Position numbers and translations under genes: made by a program. 64,000 bases of DNA, taken from contig JBNKZD010000106.1 in NCBI GenBank assembly GCA_050301235.1, positions 1 through 64,000 on the forward strand. The letters run 5' to 3'. The notes beneath the pieces are model-generated. The model was given only the letters and a program-made list of their open reading frames with translations. It did no database searches and was not told the origin of the DNA. The stretch's first letter is position 1. The number at the start of each line of letters is the position of its first letter. Positions 51,833 to 62,100 of the stretch are shown here, piece after piece. The DNA is from JAFGIN01 sp050301235 (GTDB lineage Bacteria; Fibrobacterota; Chitinivibrionia; Chitinivibrionales; Chitinispirillaceae).

Positions 51833-53914
51833 TCACATTCTCCCAATACGCCTCAGTATCGTATCCTGAACGGATTTTGTTGTTATCTCATATCGGTCCA
51901 ACTGCATTGTATACGCAGCTCTTCCCTGAGTTAAGGAACGTAGTGCAGTTGCATACCCGAACATTTCTGATAATGGTGCTTCGGCGTCCAGAACCTGAAG
52001 GTCCATTCGATTTGATATCCCTGCAACTTTTCCTCTTCTGCTGTTAATATCATTAATAACAGATCCAAGGTATTCCGCAGGAACTACAACTTCGATTTTC
52101 ATAACAGGTTCTAAAATTGCAGGTGATGCTTTCTGACAAGCCTGTTTAAAGGCCATTGTACCTGCAATCTTAAACGCCATATCAGTGGAATCTTCTTCCC
52201 TGAATTCTGCATCAACTATAGTAACTTCTATTCCTGATAGTGGATACCCGGATAGATTACCGCCACTTGATGCTTCTTCAACACCATGGCGTATTGATGC
52301 AATAAACGACTGTGGAAATTCTTTGTTGGCAATTGTACTTTTTATTACAATTCCATTTGAAGCCGGAACTGGCTTTACTGAAAGATCTATTTTTGCAAAC
52401 TGACTCTTACCACCTATCAGTTGTGACAGTTCGTAAGATTCTGTTTTATTTACTGTTATTGTTTCTCTATATGATACCTGCGGGTTTCCAACATGAACGC
52501 CGACATTAAACTCTCTGATCAATCTATCAACCAGTATTTCCACATGCAACTCGCCCATCCCAGAGATCAATCGCTGACCAGTTTCTGAATCAAGCTTTAT
52601 TCTGCATGTTGGATCTTCATCACATAACCTTCTGAGAGCTTCCTCAAGCTTCGCTTCATCTACGGTACTTTTTGGCTCTATCGAACGTGATAACACCGGT
52701 TCAGGGAAGACCATCTTTTCATAGACTACAGGAAAGTCCACATTTGTTATCGAATCACCTGTTGTTGTCTCTTTTAGACCAACAAGCGCAATAATATCGC
52801 CCACCTGCATTGATTGTTCAGCATGCCTCTTGTTCGAGTGCATTTTGAAAATTCTTGTAATTTTTTCTTTACTTTTTGTGCGGGGATTATAAAATAGATC
52901 TTTAATCCCTGCTTTTCCGGAGTAGACTCTTGCATAAGCAAGTCGTCCTACATGCGTATCTGTTGCAATTTTAAAAATTAAGGCAGAAAACGGCTGTGTA
53001 ACTTCAGGTTTACGAATCTTTTGCTCACCAGTAACAGGATCTGTTCCTTGAATTTCTCCACGATCAACTGGCGACGGAAGAAACGATACAATAGCATCAA
53101 GCAGAAGTTGTATACCTTTATTTTTAAAAGCTGATCCACATAAAACCGGATGAATTTTTCCTGAAATCACACCTGTTCTGATAGCATCGTTAATCAATTG
53201 ATCGCTGACCGGCTTCTCTTCAAGCACCAAAGACATCAGCTCTTCATTAAAATCAACGACCGCCTCTATCATCTGCTCTCTATATACAGAAGCTTCATCT
53301 GCCAGATCCTTCGGCATTTCAGATTCTATAACTTTTGCCCCCAGAAACTCTTCATCGAAGGTATACATCTTCATTGAAATAAGATCGATAATACCTTTGA
53401 ACTGATCTTCTTTTCCGACGGGAATCTGAATCGGCACTGGTACAGCTGAAAGCTTCTCTTTCATCATCTCTATAACATTGTAATAGTCTGCACCGATACG
53501 GTCCATTTTATTCACAAACGCGATTCGGGGTACGTTATATTTGTCTGCCTGACGCCAGACAGTTTCTGACTGAGGTTCCACGCCTCCAACCGAATCAAAT
53601 ATGGCAACTGCGCCATCCAAAACTCTCAAAGAACGTTCTACTTCAATTGTGAAATCAACATGTCCGGGAGTGTCTATTATATTGATCAGTTTTTCTTTCC
53701 ACATGCATGTTGTTGCAGCAGAAGTGATCGTGATCCCTCTCTCCCGTTCCTGTATCATCCAGTCCATAACAGTGTTACCATCATGAACCTCACCCATCCT
53801 GTGAAGGATACCGGTGTAGAACAGTATTCTTTCGGTGGTAGTCGTCTTACCAGCGTCGATATGTGCCATAATGCCAATATTTCGAGTGTTTTCTAATGTG
53901 ACATTATCGCTCAT
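51833..53914 (-). CDS. fusA: Translation elongation factor G
   Basis: A 693-residue translocation GTPase. The G domain has P-loop AHIDAGKTTTTERIL, switch RGITITSAATT, DTPGHVDF and NKMDRIGAD; domains II-V follow with SGMGELHVEILVDRLIREFN and, late, DINSRRGKVAGI and MFGYATALRSLTQGRAAY. The position between rpsG and rpsJ marks it as the main EF-G. Some details (HRMGEVHDGNTVMDW, VHVGNPQVSYRE) differ from the commonest sequence. A 127-base spacer upstream contains an 8-bp inverted repeat (AATACAAT/ATTGTATT, 53939-53963). Confidence 0.97.
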   Translation of the reverse strand: MSDNVTLENTRNIGIMAHIDAGKTTTTERILFYTGILHRMGEVHDGNTVMDWMIQERERGITITSAATTCMWKEKLINIIDTPGHVDFTIEVERSLRVLDGAVAIFDSVGGVEPQSETVWRQADKYNVPRIAFVNKMDRIGADYYNVIEMMKEKLSAVPVPIQIPVGKEDQFKGIIDLISMKMYTFDEEFLGAKVIESEMPKDLADEASVYREQMIEAVVDFNEELMSLVLEEKPVSDQLINDAIRTGVISGKIHPVLCGSAFKNKGIQLLLDAIVSFLPSPVDRGEIQGTDPVTGEQKIRKPEVTQPFSALIFKIATDTHVGRLAYARVYSGKAGIKDLFYNPRTKSKEKITRIFKMHSNKRHAEQSMQVGDIIALVGLKETTTGDSITNVDFPVVYEKMVFPEPVLSRSIEPKSTVDEAKLEEALRRLCDEDPTCRIKLDSETGQRLISGMGELHVEILVDRLIREFNVGVHVGNPQVSYRETITVNKTESYELSQLIGGKSQFAKIDLSVKPVPASNGIVIKSTIANKEFPQSFIASIRHGVEEASSGGNLSGYPLSGIEVTIVDAEFREEDSTDMAFKIAGTMAFKQACQKASPAILEPVMKIEVVVPAEYLGSVINDINSRRGKVAGISNRMDLQVLDAEAPLSEMFGYATALRSLTQGRAAYTMQLDRYEITTKSVQDTILRRIGRM

Positions 53915-54041
53915 TGCTAACTCCAGTTACATTCTCTCAATACAATAATTCTCATATTGTATTACATAACTACTGATTGACTAACCAAGGGTAAATCGTT
54001 TAAGATTTATTCCCCACCGAAAAATTCAAAGAACATTTAAA

Positions 54042-54512
54042 CTACCATCTGAAATGTGCAAAAGCTCTGTTAGCTTCGGCCATTTTATGCGTATCAATTT
54101 TCTTTCTGATGGCTCCGCCTTCATTTTTGGAAGCCTGTACAAATTCATTTGCAAGTTTTTCTGCCATACTCTTTTCGGAGCGATCTTTAGCATAGGATAT
54201 TAACCAGCGAATCGCAAGCGAAACACGACGTTCAGGAGCAACTTCGATTGGTACCTGATAGTTGGCACCACCAATACGACGAGACTTTACCTCAAGAAGC
54301 GGTTTAACATTGTCTATTGCTTTCTTGAAAACTGACATACCATCAGTTCCGGCCTTTTCACCTGCAATATCAATAGCACTATAAAAAATACCTTCTGCAA
54401 GACGTTTCTTTCCCTGACGAACAACATTATTTACAAACTGAGTAACCAGCGTGCTGTTGAATTTGGGATCAGGTACAAAACCTTTTTTTACTGCATTTCT
54501 TCTTCTAGACAT
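54042..54512 (-). CDS. rpsG: Ribosomal protein S7
   Basis: A 156-residue head assembly protein that contacts mRNA and tRNA at the E site and controls the str operon in some bacteria. It shows MSRRRNAVKKGFVPDPKFNS, VKSRRIGGANYQVPIEVAPE (preceded by LE) and KSMAEKLANEFVQASKNEGG. Complete; ten bases after rpsL. Confidence 0.98.
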   Translation of the reverse strand: MSRRRNAVKKGFVPDPKFNSTLVTQFVNNVVRQGKKRLAEGIFYSAIDIAGEKAGTDGMSVFKKAIDNVKPLLEVKSRRIGGANYQVPIEVAPERRVSLAIRWLISYAKDRSEKSMAEKLANEFVQASKNEGGAIRKKIDTHKMAEANRAFAHFRW

Positions 54513-54522
54513 ATGATTTCCC

Positions 54523-54900
54523 TTACTTCTTCTTCGGCCGTTTCACGCCATATTTTGAACGGCTACGTTTACGATCTGCAACACCCTGAGTATCAAGTGC
54601 ACCTCTTATAATATGGTATCTCACTCCAGGAACGTCTTTAACACGACCACCCCTGATTAGAACGATTGAGTGTTCCTGCAGATTATGTCCCTCTCCAGGT
54701 ATATATGCGTTCACTTCCATATGATTTGAAAGACGAACACGAGCAACCTTTCTCAATGCTGAGTTCGGTTTTTTAGGCGTTGTTGTAAATACACGAGTGC
54801 AAACACCTCTACGCTGAGGACACTCGTGAAGAGCTGGAGACTTACTTCTGTTCTCCTGACTCGTTCGACCTTTACGAATAAGTTGACTAATTGTAGGCAC
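54523..54900 (-). CDS. rpsL: Ribosomal protein S12
   Basis: A 125-residue decoding-centre protein. The frame is open to 54960, but GTG at 54900 with GGAGG at 54908-54912, seven bases away, gives the conserved N-terminus PTISQLIRKGRTSQENRSKS after Met. The streptomycin loop TTTPKKPNSALRKVARVRLS keeps both lysines of the wild-type sequence, as does GVRYHIIRGALDTQGV later on. First gene of the str group, 156 bases after rpoC. Confidence 0.97.
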   Translation of the reverse strand: MPTISQLIRKGRTSQENRSKSPALHECPQRRGVCTRVFTTTPKKPNSALRKVARVRLSNHMEVNAYIPGEGHNLQEHSIVLIRGGRVKDVPGVRYHIIRGALDTQGVADRKRSRSKYGVKRPKKK

Positions 54901-54987
54901 CTGCCATCCTCCAAAAAAAAGATAGTCACTAAAGATAATATTTGGATTAATAAAATACAAATATTTTTTATTTATTTTATTAACTGA

Positions 54988-55059
54988 ATTTGATCTGGAC
55001 GATTTTTCCTGTGATACTCATGATGAAAACATCTCAGGAAAATCGTCCAAATCAAATTA
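54988..55059. promoter_or_regulatory. Long imperfect hairpin after rpoC
   Basis: A roughly 24-bp inverted repeat with one bulge and a mismatch (arms about 54988-55012 and 55035-55058) starts at the rpoC stop codon. The minus-strand sequence after it is A+T-rich but lacks a clean U-run, so it may be a weak terminator, a processing site or an attenuator between the rpoBC and rpsL groups. Confidence 0.5.
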
Positions 55060-58000
55060 AAACTGTCCACCTATATCCACGAAATCTTCGCTGATACTCT
55101 GTTCACTTTCAACTGGTGTCTCTATCTCAAGATCTTTCACCTTAAGCCCACGGAACATTCTCGAACCAGTTCCTGCAGGAATCAGATTTCCCATGATCAG
55201 GTTCTCTTTCAAACCACTAAGCTTATCGATCTTTCCTTCAACAGCCGCTTTCGAAAGTACTTTTGTTGTTTCCTGGAACGATGCCGCACTCAGGAAGGAT
55301 TCTGTTGTCAATGATGCTTTTGTAATTCCAAGAAGAAGTGGTTTAAATGTCGCCGGCTCTCCACCTTCAGAAATAACCCGCTCATTTACCTCTCTGAGCT
55401 TCTTCTTATCTACATCATCACCTTCAAGGAATTCAGTATCACCAGATTTTTCAACCCGGACCTTTCTCAACATCTGGGCAACAATAACTTCAACATGCTT
55501 ATCGTTAATTGTCACACCCTGAAGTCGATACACCGCCTGGATTTCATCGAGCATGTACTGCTGAACCGCGTTTTCACCTCTGATCCTGAGAATATCGTGC
55601 GGATCTATAGATCCTTCACTCAAACGATCACCAGCTTTGACGCGGTCACCATCATGAACACGCAAATGTTTTCCCAGAGGAATAAGATACTCCCGTCCTT
55701 CACTGTGCTCATCTTTAATTGATATTCTTCTGCTACCACGTTCAGTATCACCAAAACTGACAAATCCATCAATTTCAGATACTACTGCAGTATCTTTCGG
55801 ACGACGTGCTTCAAACAGTTCAGCAACTCTTGGCAAACCACCGGTGATATCGCGGCTCTTGCTGCTTTCACGCGGAATTTTTACAAGAATGTCACCTTCA
55901 TTGATCTGATCACCATCACGAACCTGCAGGTAACTACCAGTTGGAACAGCGACATTCGCAAGACGCTTTTCATCCTCCATAATCTGAAGATGTGGATGCA
56001 GCCTACGTTCACGATGTTCAACAACAACCATATTGGTTATACCGGAACGCTCATCATAAAGTTCGCGTACAGTTTCACCTTCAAGAAGGTCATTGAATCT
56101 GATTTTTCCACCCTTAGGTGCAAGAATAACATTATTATATGGATCCCATTCAATAAGAACCTGACCTTTGGCAATTTTCTGACCATCGGTTACTTTGACG
56201 AAAGATCCATATGGTATGTTATATCGGTAACGTTCTCTCTCCTGTTCATCCAGAACAGCAAGCTCTCCGACCCGGTTCATCGCAATTGAACCACTCTCAT
56301 GATTTACAATTTCAACATTGAGCAGTTTGGCATATCCATCGATTTTTGAAACTTCTTTTGATTGAGCAATAAGACGTGATGCAGTACCTCCGATATGGAA
56401 TGTACGCAATGTCAGCTGTGTACCTGGTTCACCAATACTCTGGGCAGCCATAATACCAACAGCTTCACCAATCTCTACAATCTTTCCAGTTGCCAGATTG
56501 CGACCATAACAGCGACGGCAAACACCTCTGACAGAGTCACAGGTAAGAACCGAGCGAATCATTACCGATTCAATTCCGGCACCTTCGATTCGTTTAGCCA
56601 TTTGTTCGTCAATAAGAGTATTGATCGGACAGATCAACTCCTCTGTGACAGGATCGTAGATGTCCTCTTGTGACGTACGACCTAAAATTCTCACAGAGAG
56701 CAGTTCCATGACTTCATCACCCTCACGAAGCGCCTCGATCTCGATACCCTTTGATGTACCGCAGTCATCTTCGTATATGACAACATCCTGAACCACATCA
56801 ACCAGCCTTCTTGTCAGATAACCGGCGTCAGCAGTTTTAAGAGCGGTATCAGCAAGACCTTTTCTTGCTCCGTGTGTTGAAATGAAGTACTCAAGAACGG
56901 TAAGACCATCCTTAAAGTTTGAAATAATCGGGTTTTCGATAATTTCACCAACCGCACCAGTAATTTTCTTCTGCGGTTTCTGCATCAATCCACGCATACC
57001 GGCAAGCTGCTTGATCTGGTCTTTACTTCCTCTTGCCTGAGAATCCATCATGATGTACACCGGATTGAATCCGTCCTTGTCACGAGCAAGTGCATCATGC
57101 ATGATATCTGCAATAGTATTTGTGGTATGTGTCCACAAATCGATAAGTTTATTATATCTTTCGCCTTCTGTTATGATACCACGATCGTACTGCTTGCGTA
57201 TTCTTATAACTTCCTCACTTGACTTGGCAATAATTTCATGTTTCTCCTGAGGAACCACAAGATCTTCAGCACCGAAAGTAATACCAGCACGGGTCGCATA
57301 TTCATATCCCAATGACTTGATATCATCAAGGAATTTACAGGTTGCTTTGGTACCCATTGTCTTATAAACAGCCTGAATAAGTGCCTGAATACGCTTTTTG
57401 TTAAGCAGTTCATTATGGAAGGGCATTTCTGCCGGAAGTGCAGTGTTGAGAATAACACGACCAGGTGTTGTCTCAATCAATTTGCCTTTGATACGAACTT
57501 TAACTTTCGCATGAAGATCTACCTGTTTAGCATAAACAGCATGAAGTACTTCATCAATGTCTACAAATGCACGTCCTTCACCCATCCTGCCAACTGCAAG
57601 TTTTGTCAGGTAGTAAATACCAAGAACAATATCCTGCGTCGGAGTCATGACCGGAAGTCCGGATGCCGGGCTCAGAAGGTTATTGGCACTGAGCATCAGG
57701 AAACGACACTCAAGCTGTGATTCAAAAGAGAGCGGTACGTGTACTGCCATCTGGTCACCGTCAAAGTCAGCATTAAATGCAGTACATACCAGAGGATGTA
57801 ATCTGATTGCTTTTCCTTCGACAAGTACCGGGAAGAATGCCTGAATACCCAGACGGTGCAACGTCGGCGCACGGTTGAGCAGAACAGGATGATCCTTGAT
57901 AACCTCTTCAAGAATATCCCAGACTTCAGGTCGTTCTTTTTCAACAAATTTTTTAGCACTCTTTACAGTCTGAACCAGACCTTTCTCTTCGAGCTTCTGA

Positions 58001-59136
58001 ATAACAAATGGTTTGAAAAGCTCAAGAGCCATCATCTTTGGAAGTCCACACTGATGAATTTTCAGCTCAGGACCGACAACGATGACACTACGGCCTGAAT
58101 AGTCAACACGTTTTCCCAGAAGGTTCTGACGGAACCGTCCCTGCTTTCCTTTGAGCAGATCGCTCAGAGATTTAAGCGGACGCTTCCCTTCACCTTTAAC
58201 CGAGAATGTGCGGCGGCCATTGTCAAACAATGTATCGACAGCTTCCTGGAGCATGCGCATTTCGTTACGCAGGATGACATCCGGAGCTTTAATTTCGATA
58301 AGCTTTTTCAACCGGTTGTTTCGGTTGATCACTCTTCTATATAGATCGTTAAGATCTGATGTTGCAAACCGTCCACCTTCAAGCGGTACCAGCGGACGCA
58401 GATCCGGAGGAAGAACCGGCAGTACACGGAGAACCATGTGCTCTGGATTGTTCTGGGATCTCAGGAATGCTTCGGCAATGCGAAGTCTCTTGAGATGCTC
58501 CTGACGGCGCTGTTCAGAAGATTCCAGTTTGATTTTCGACCGTAAATCGATCGAAAGCTCTTCAAGGTCGATGCTGGCAAGCAGGTCAAGGACCGCTTCA
58601 CCACCCATTTTTGCAACAAACTGTTTATCCTGTTCTTCAAGCTCGATATATTCATCTTCACTGAGCAGCTGTCCCCTGCGCAGACCTGCGTTACCCGGAT
58701 CGATGACTACATATGATTCATAGTAGACAATTCTTTCCAGTACAGTATTTGCCAGTCCGAGAAGATAGCTTATATGTGAAGGAACACTCTTGAGAAACCA
58801 GATGTGAACAATAGGAACAGCAAGCTCAATATGTCCCATCCGTTCCCGGCGCACTTTTGAATGAGTAACTTCGACACCGCAGCGATCGCAAACGACACCA
58901 CGATAGCGGATACGTTTGTACTTTCCGCAGTTACACTCCCAGTTTCGTACAGGGCCAAAAATTTTCTCACAAAACAACCCGTCACGTTCCGGTTTGAACG
59001 AACGGTAATTTATCGTTTCGGGTTTGGTAACTTCACCGTACGACCAGTTTCTGATCGTATCCTGTGAAGCAAGTCTGATACCGATTCCCGTAATTTCTTG
59101 AACACTTTTGTCAAGTTGGCTGATTAGTTCTGCCAC
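55057..59136 (-). CDS. rpoC: RNA polymerase beta' subunit
   Basis: A 1359-residue subunit with a GTG start at 59136. It has the first zinc site CNCGKYKR to VCDRCGVEV (about 68-93), the absolutely conserved NADFDGDQMAVHVPLS that binds catalytic magnesium, the bridge helix and trigger loop region (GARKGLADTALKTADAGYLT) and the second zinc site CDSVRGVCRRCYGRNL. The late beta-barrel insertions are ordinary length. 48 bases after rpoB. Confidence 0.98.
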   Translation of the reverse strand: MAELISQLDKSVQEITGIGIRLASQDTIRNWSYGEVTKPETINYRSFKPERDGLFCEKIFGPVRNWECNCGKYKRIRYRGVVCDRCGVEVTHSKVRRERMGHIELAVPIVHIWFLKSVPSHISYLLGLANTVLERIVYYESYVVIDPGNAGLRRGQLLSEDEYIELEEQDKQFVAKMGGEAVLDLLASIDLEELSIDLRSKIKLESSEQRRQEHLKRLRIAEAFLRSQNNPEHMVLRVLPVLPPDLRPLVPLEGGRFATSDLNDLYRRVINRNNRLKKLIEIKAPDVILRNEMRMLQEAVDTLFDNGRRTFSVKGEGKRPLKSLSDLLKGKQGRFRQNLLGKRVDYSGRSVIVVGPELKIHQCGLPKMMALELFKPFVIQKLEEKGLVQTVKSAKKFVEKERPEVWDILEEVIKDHPVLLNRAPTLHRLGIQAFFPVLVEGKAIRLHPLVCTAFNADFDGDQMAVHVPLSFESQLECRFLMLSANNLLSPASGLPVMTPTQDIVLGIYYLTKLAVGRMGEGRAFVDIDEVLHAVYAKQVDLHAKVKVRIKGKLIETTPGRVILNTALPAEMPFHNELLNKKRIQALIQAVYKTMGTKATCKFLDDIKSLGYEYATRAGITFGAEDLVVPQEKHEIIAKSSEEVIRIRKQYDRGIITEGERYNKLIDLWTHTTNTIADIMHDALARDKDGFNPVYIMMDSQARGSKDQIKQLAGMRGLMQKPQKKITGAVGEIIENPIISNFKDGLTVLEYFISTHGARKGLADTALKTADAGYLTRRLVDVVQDVVIYEDDCGTSKGIEIEALREGDEVMELLSVRILGRTSQEDIYDPVTEELICPINTLIDEQMAKRIEGAGIESVMIRSVLTCDSVRGVCRRCYGRNLATGKIVEIGEAVGIMAAQSIGEPGTQLTLRTFHIGGTASRLIAQSKEVSKIDGYAKLLNVEIVNHESGSIAMNRVGELAVLDEQERERYRYNIPYGSFVKVTDGQKIAKGQVLIEWDPYNNVILAPKGGKIRFNDLLEGETVRELYDERSGITNMVVVEHRERRLHPHLQIMEDEKRLANVAVPTGSYLQVRDGDQINEGDILVKIPRESSKSRDITGGLPRVAELFEARRPKDTAVVSEIDGFVSFGDTERGSRRISIKDEHSEGREYLIPLGKHLRVHDGDRVKAGDRLSEGSIDPHDILRIRGENAVQQYMLDEIQAVYRLQGVTINDKHVEVIVAQMLRKVRVEKSGDTEFLEGDDVDKKKLREVNERVISEGGEPATFKPLLLGITKASLTTESFLSAASFQETTKVLSKAAVEGKIDKLSGLKENLIMGNLIPAGTGSRMFRGLKVKDLEIETPVESEQSISEDFVDIGGQF

Positions 59137-59184
59137 TAGTAACCCCCTTATAGTGATACGGCATCCGTATCACGGTTCATTATA

Positions 59185-62100
59185 TCACTCAGCAGTTTCT
59201 TCCTCACCAGAGAGAACACTTATATCAAGTGCCAGTGCCTTGATTTCGCGTACAAGCACTTTAAAGGATTCTGGAATTCCTGCATCCGGAGTATTTTCAC
59301 CTTTGACAATTGCTTCATAGATTTTTGAACGTCCGGTGAGGTCATCACTCTTGACTGTCAAAATCTGCTGAAGTGTATACGCTGCACCATATGCTTCAAG
59401 TGCCCATACTTCCATTTCTCCGAAACGCTGTCCTCCAAACTGGGATTTACCACCAAGAGGCTGCTGTGTAACAAGAGAATATGGACCTATTGACCGGGCA
59501 TGTATCTTATCATCAACAAGATGACAAAGCTTGAGCATATACATAGGACCGACAGTGACATCATGATCAAATGCCTCTCCCGTACGTCCGTCACGTAATC
59601 TGATTTTTCCGCTTCGCGGCATCTTCGCTTCATCCAGAAGATTAAGAACATCCTCGTAGGTGGCACCATCGAACACCGGTGTTGAAATATGTAAACCAAG
59701 CTTCTGAGCAGCCCAACCCATATGCGTCTCAAGAATCTGTCCGACGTTCATACGTGAAGGCACACCGAGAGGATTGAGAATAATGTCAACAGGTGTTCCA
59801 TCTGGCAAATACGGAAGATCTTCAACTGGAAGTATTTTTGAGATAACTCCCTTGTTTCCGTGTCGTCCTGCCATCTTATCACCTACCGACAATTTTCTTT
59901 TCTTGGCAACATAGACTTTAACAAGTTGCAGTACACCAGGCTTGAGCTCATCACCACGAACGACCTTATCAATTTCCTTGTCGAGTTTATCTTCAAGCTT
60001 TGTGATCAGATCGTTAGCTCTGTAAAGAACTTCTTCAGCCTTGGAGTTTTTATCAGCATCCTGACACAGACCATTTTTAAATGATATGTTCCTGAAATCA
60101 AGTTTCATCAGAAGTGTCTTTGTCCACTTTTTCCCTTCAGGAACGATTGTTTCTCCTGTATGGAAATTGGTAACTTCGTTAGAAACTGTATCTATTAAGA
60201 ACTCACCGAGTCTTTCGATACGGACTTTTTCTATTTCAGTAATCTGATTTGTAATTTCGGCCTTTAGCTCATCGATCCGTTTCTTATCCTTTTTTTTGGA
60301 ACGTTTGTCACGTTCTTTACGGGAGTAGATACGGGTATCGATAACAGTACCTTTAAGACCCGGAGGCGCTTTCAGTGACGAATCACGGACATCGCCGGCC
60401 TTTTCACCGAAAATAGCTCTGAGCAGACGTTCTTCCGGAGATAGTTCAGTCTCACCCTTCGGTGTCACTTTTCCGACAAGAATGTCCCCGGCTTCCACTT
60501 CGGTACCGATTCTCACGACACCATTTTCATCGAGGTTTTTAAGAGCATCTTCACTTACATTAGGAATTTCCCGTGTAAGCTCTTCAGGTCCGCGTTTGGT
60601 ATCCCGGACTTCAGTTTCAAAAACCTCAATATGTACTGATGTGTAAATATCTTCAGCTACAAGCTTCTCGGAAATGATAATCGCGTCTTCGAAGTTGTAC
60701 CCGCGCCACGGCATAAACGCAGCAGTGACATTTCTTCCAAGAGCAAGCTCCCCATCATGAGTCGCATGTCCATCGGCAAGAACATCACCGGCATTTACTT
60801 TCATGCCAGCCTTTACGCAGATTTTCTGATTGATACAGGTATCCTGGTTTGAACGTTCGAACTTGGTAAGTTCGTAGGTGTCAAATTCCGTAAGACCGAG
60901 TATATCGTTATCCTTTTCATCTTTGACTTTCCTGATAACTATCTTGTTTGCATCAAGTTTTTCGATAACTCCAGGATTTTTAGCAACGATCATACATCCC
61001 GAGTCAATCGCCGCTCTTCTCTCAAGACCAGTTCCAACATACGGTGGCTGTGTTCTTAAAAGAGGTACTGCCTGACGCTGCATGTTTGATCCCATCAATG
61101 CGCGGTTTGCGTCATCGTGTTCAAGGAACGGGATCAATCCGGCTGCGATACTTACCAGCTGCATCGGAGAAACGTCCATATAGGATATCTCCTGCGGCGG
61201 GATAACAGGGAAGTCACCACGGTAACGGGCAAAAATCAGTTTTTCGACAAATTTACCCTTTGGATCAACAGGAGTATTGGCCTGTGCAATGATATAGTTA
61301 TCTTCCTGATCGGCTGTCAAATAAACGATTTCTCCGGTAAGAGCACCGTTCTCAACTTTCTGATAGGGTGTCTCGATAAAACCGAACTCATTTACACGAG
61401 CGAATGTACTCAATGATGCGATAAGACCGATATTCGGTCCTTCAGGCGTTTCGATTGGACACAACCGGCCGTAATGCGTATGATGCACATCACGGACTTC
61501 GAAACCGGCACGCTCTCTTGTGAGACCACCGGGACCGAGCGCACTGACGCGACGCTTATGCGTAAGTTCAGAAAGTGGATTTGTCTGATCAAGGAATTGA
61601 GACAACTGGCTTGAACCAAAGAATGCCTGAACTACAGTTGACACTGTACGAGCATTGATCAAATCCTGAGGGGTAACGTTTTCTGTATCTCTCAGACTGA
61701 GACGTTCTTTGATTGTACGGACCATTCTTGTAAGACCGACTGTAAATTGCGCTGCAAGAAGTTCACCCACAGAACGAACACGACGGTTACCAAGATGATC
61801 GATATCATCTATAAAACCCACACCAGCATTCAAACCAATCATGTATTTGAAAGCAGCAATAAAATCATCTCTTGTCATTGTGGTAATTCCTTCGGGAGGA
61901 ACTACACCAAGACGGGTATTCATACGATAGCGTCCGACATTGCCCAGATCATACCGTTTTTCATCAAAGAAGAGTCTTTGAATAAGGTTACGTGCAGTCT
62001 CAACGTTTGGCGGATCACCCGGGCGCATGGTTGCATACATGAAGAAGAGTGCTTCCTCTTCGGATTTAGTAGGATCAGCAGCCATGGTGTTCCGGATAAC

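Noticed and set aside
51833..53914. An accessory EF-G paralogue rather than the main factor
   Set aside because: Some residues differ from the commonest EF-G, but it is the only EF-G here, sits between rpsG and rpsJ, and all GTPase and domain IV motifs are intact.
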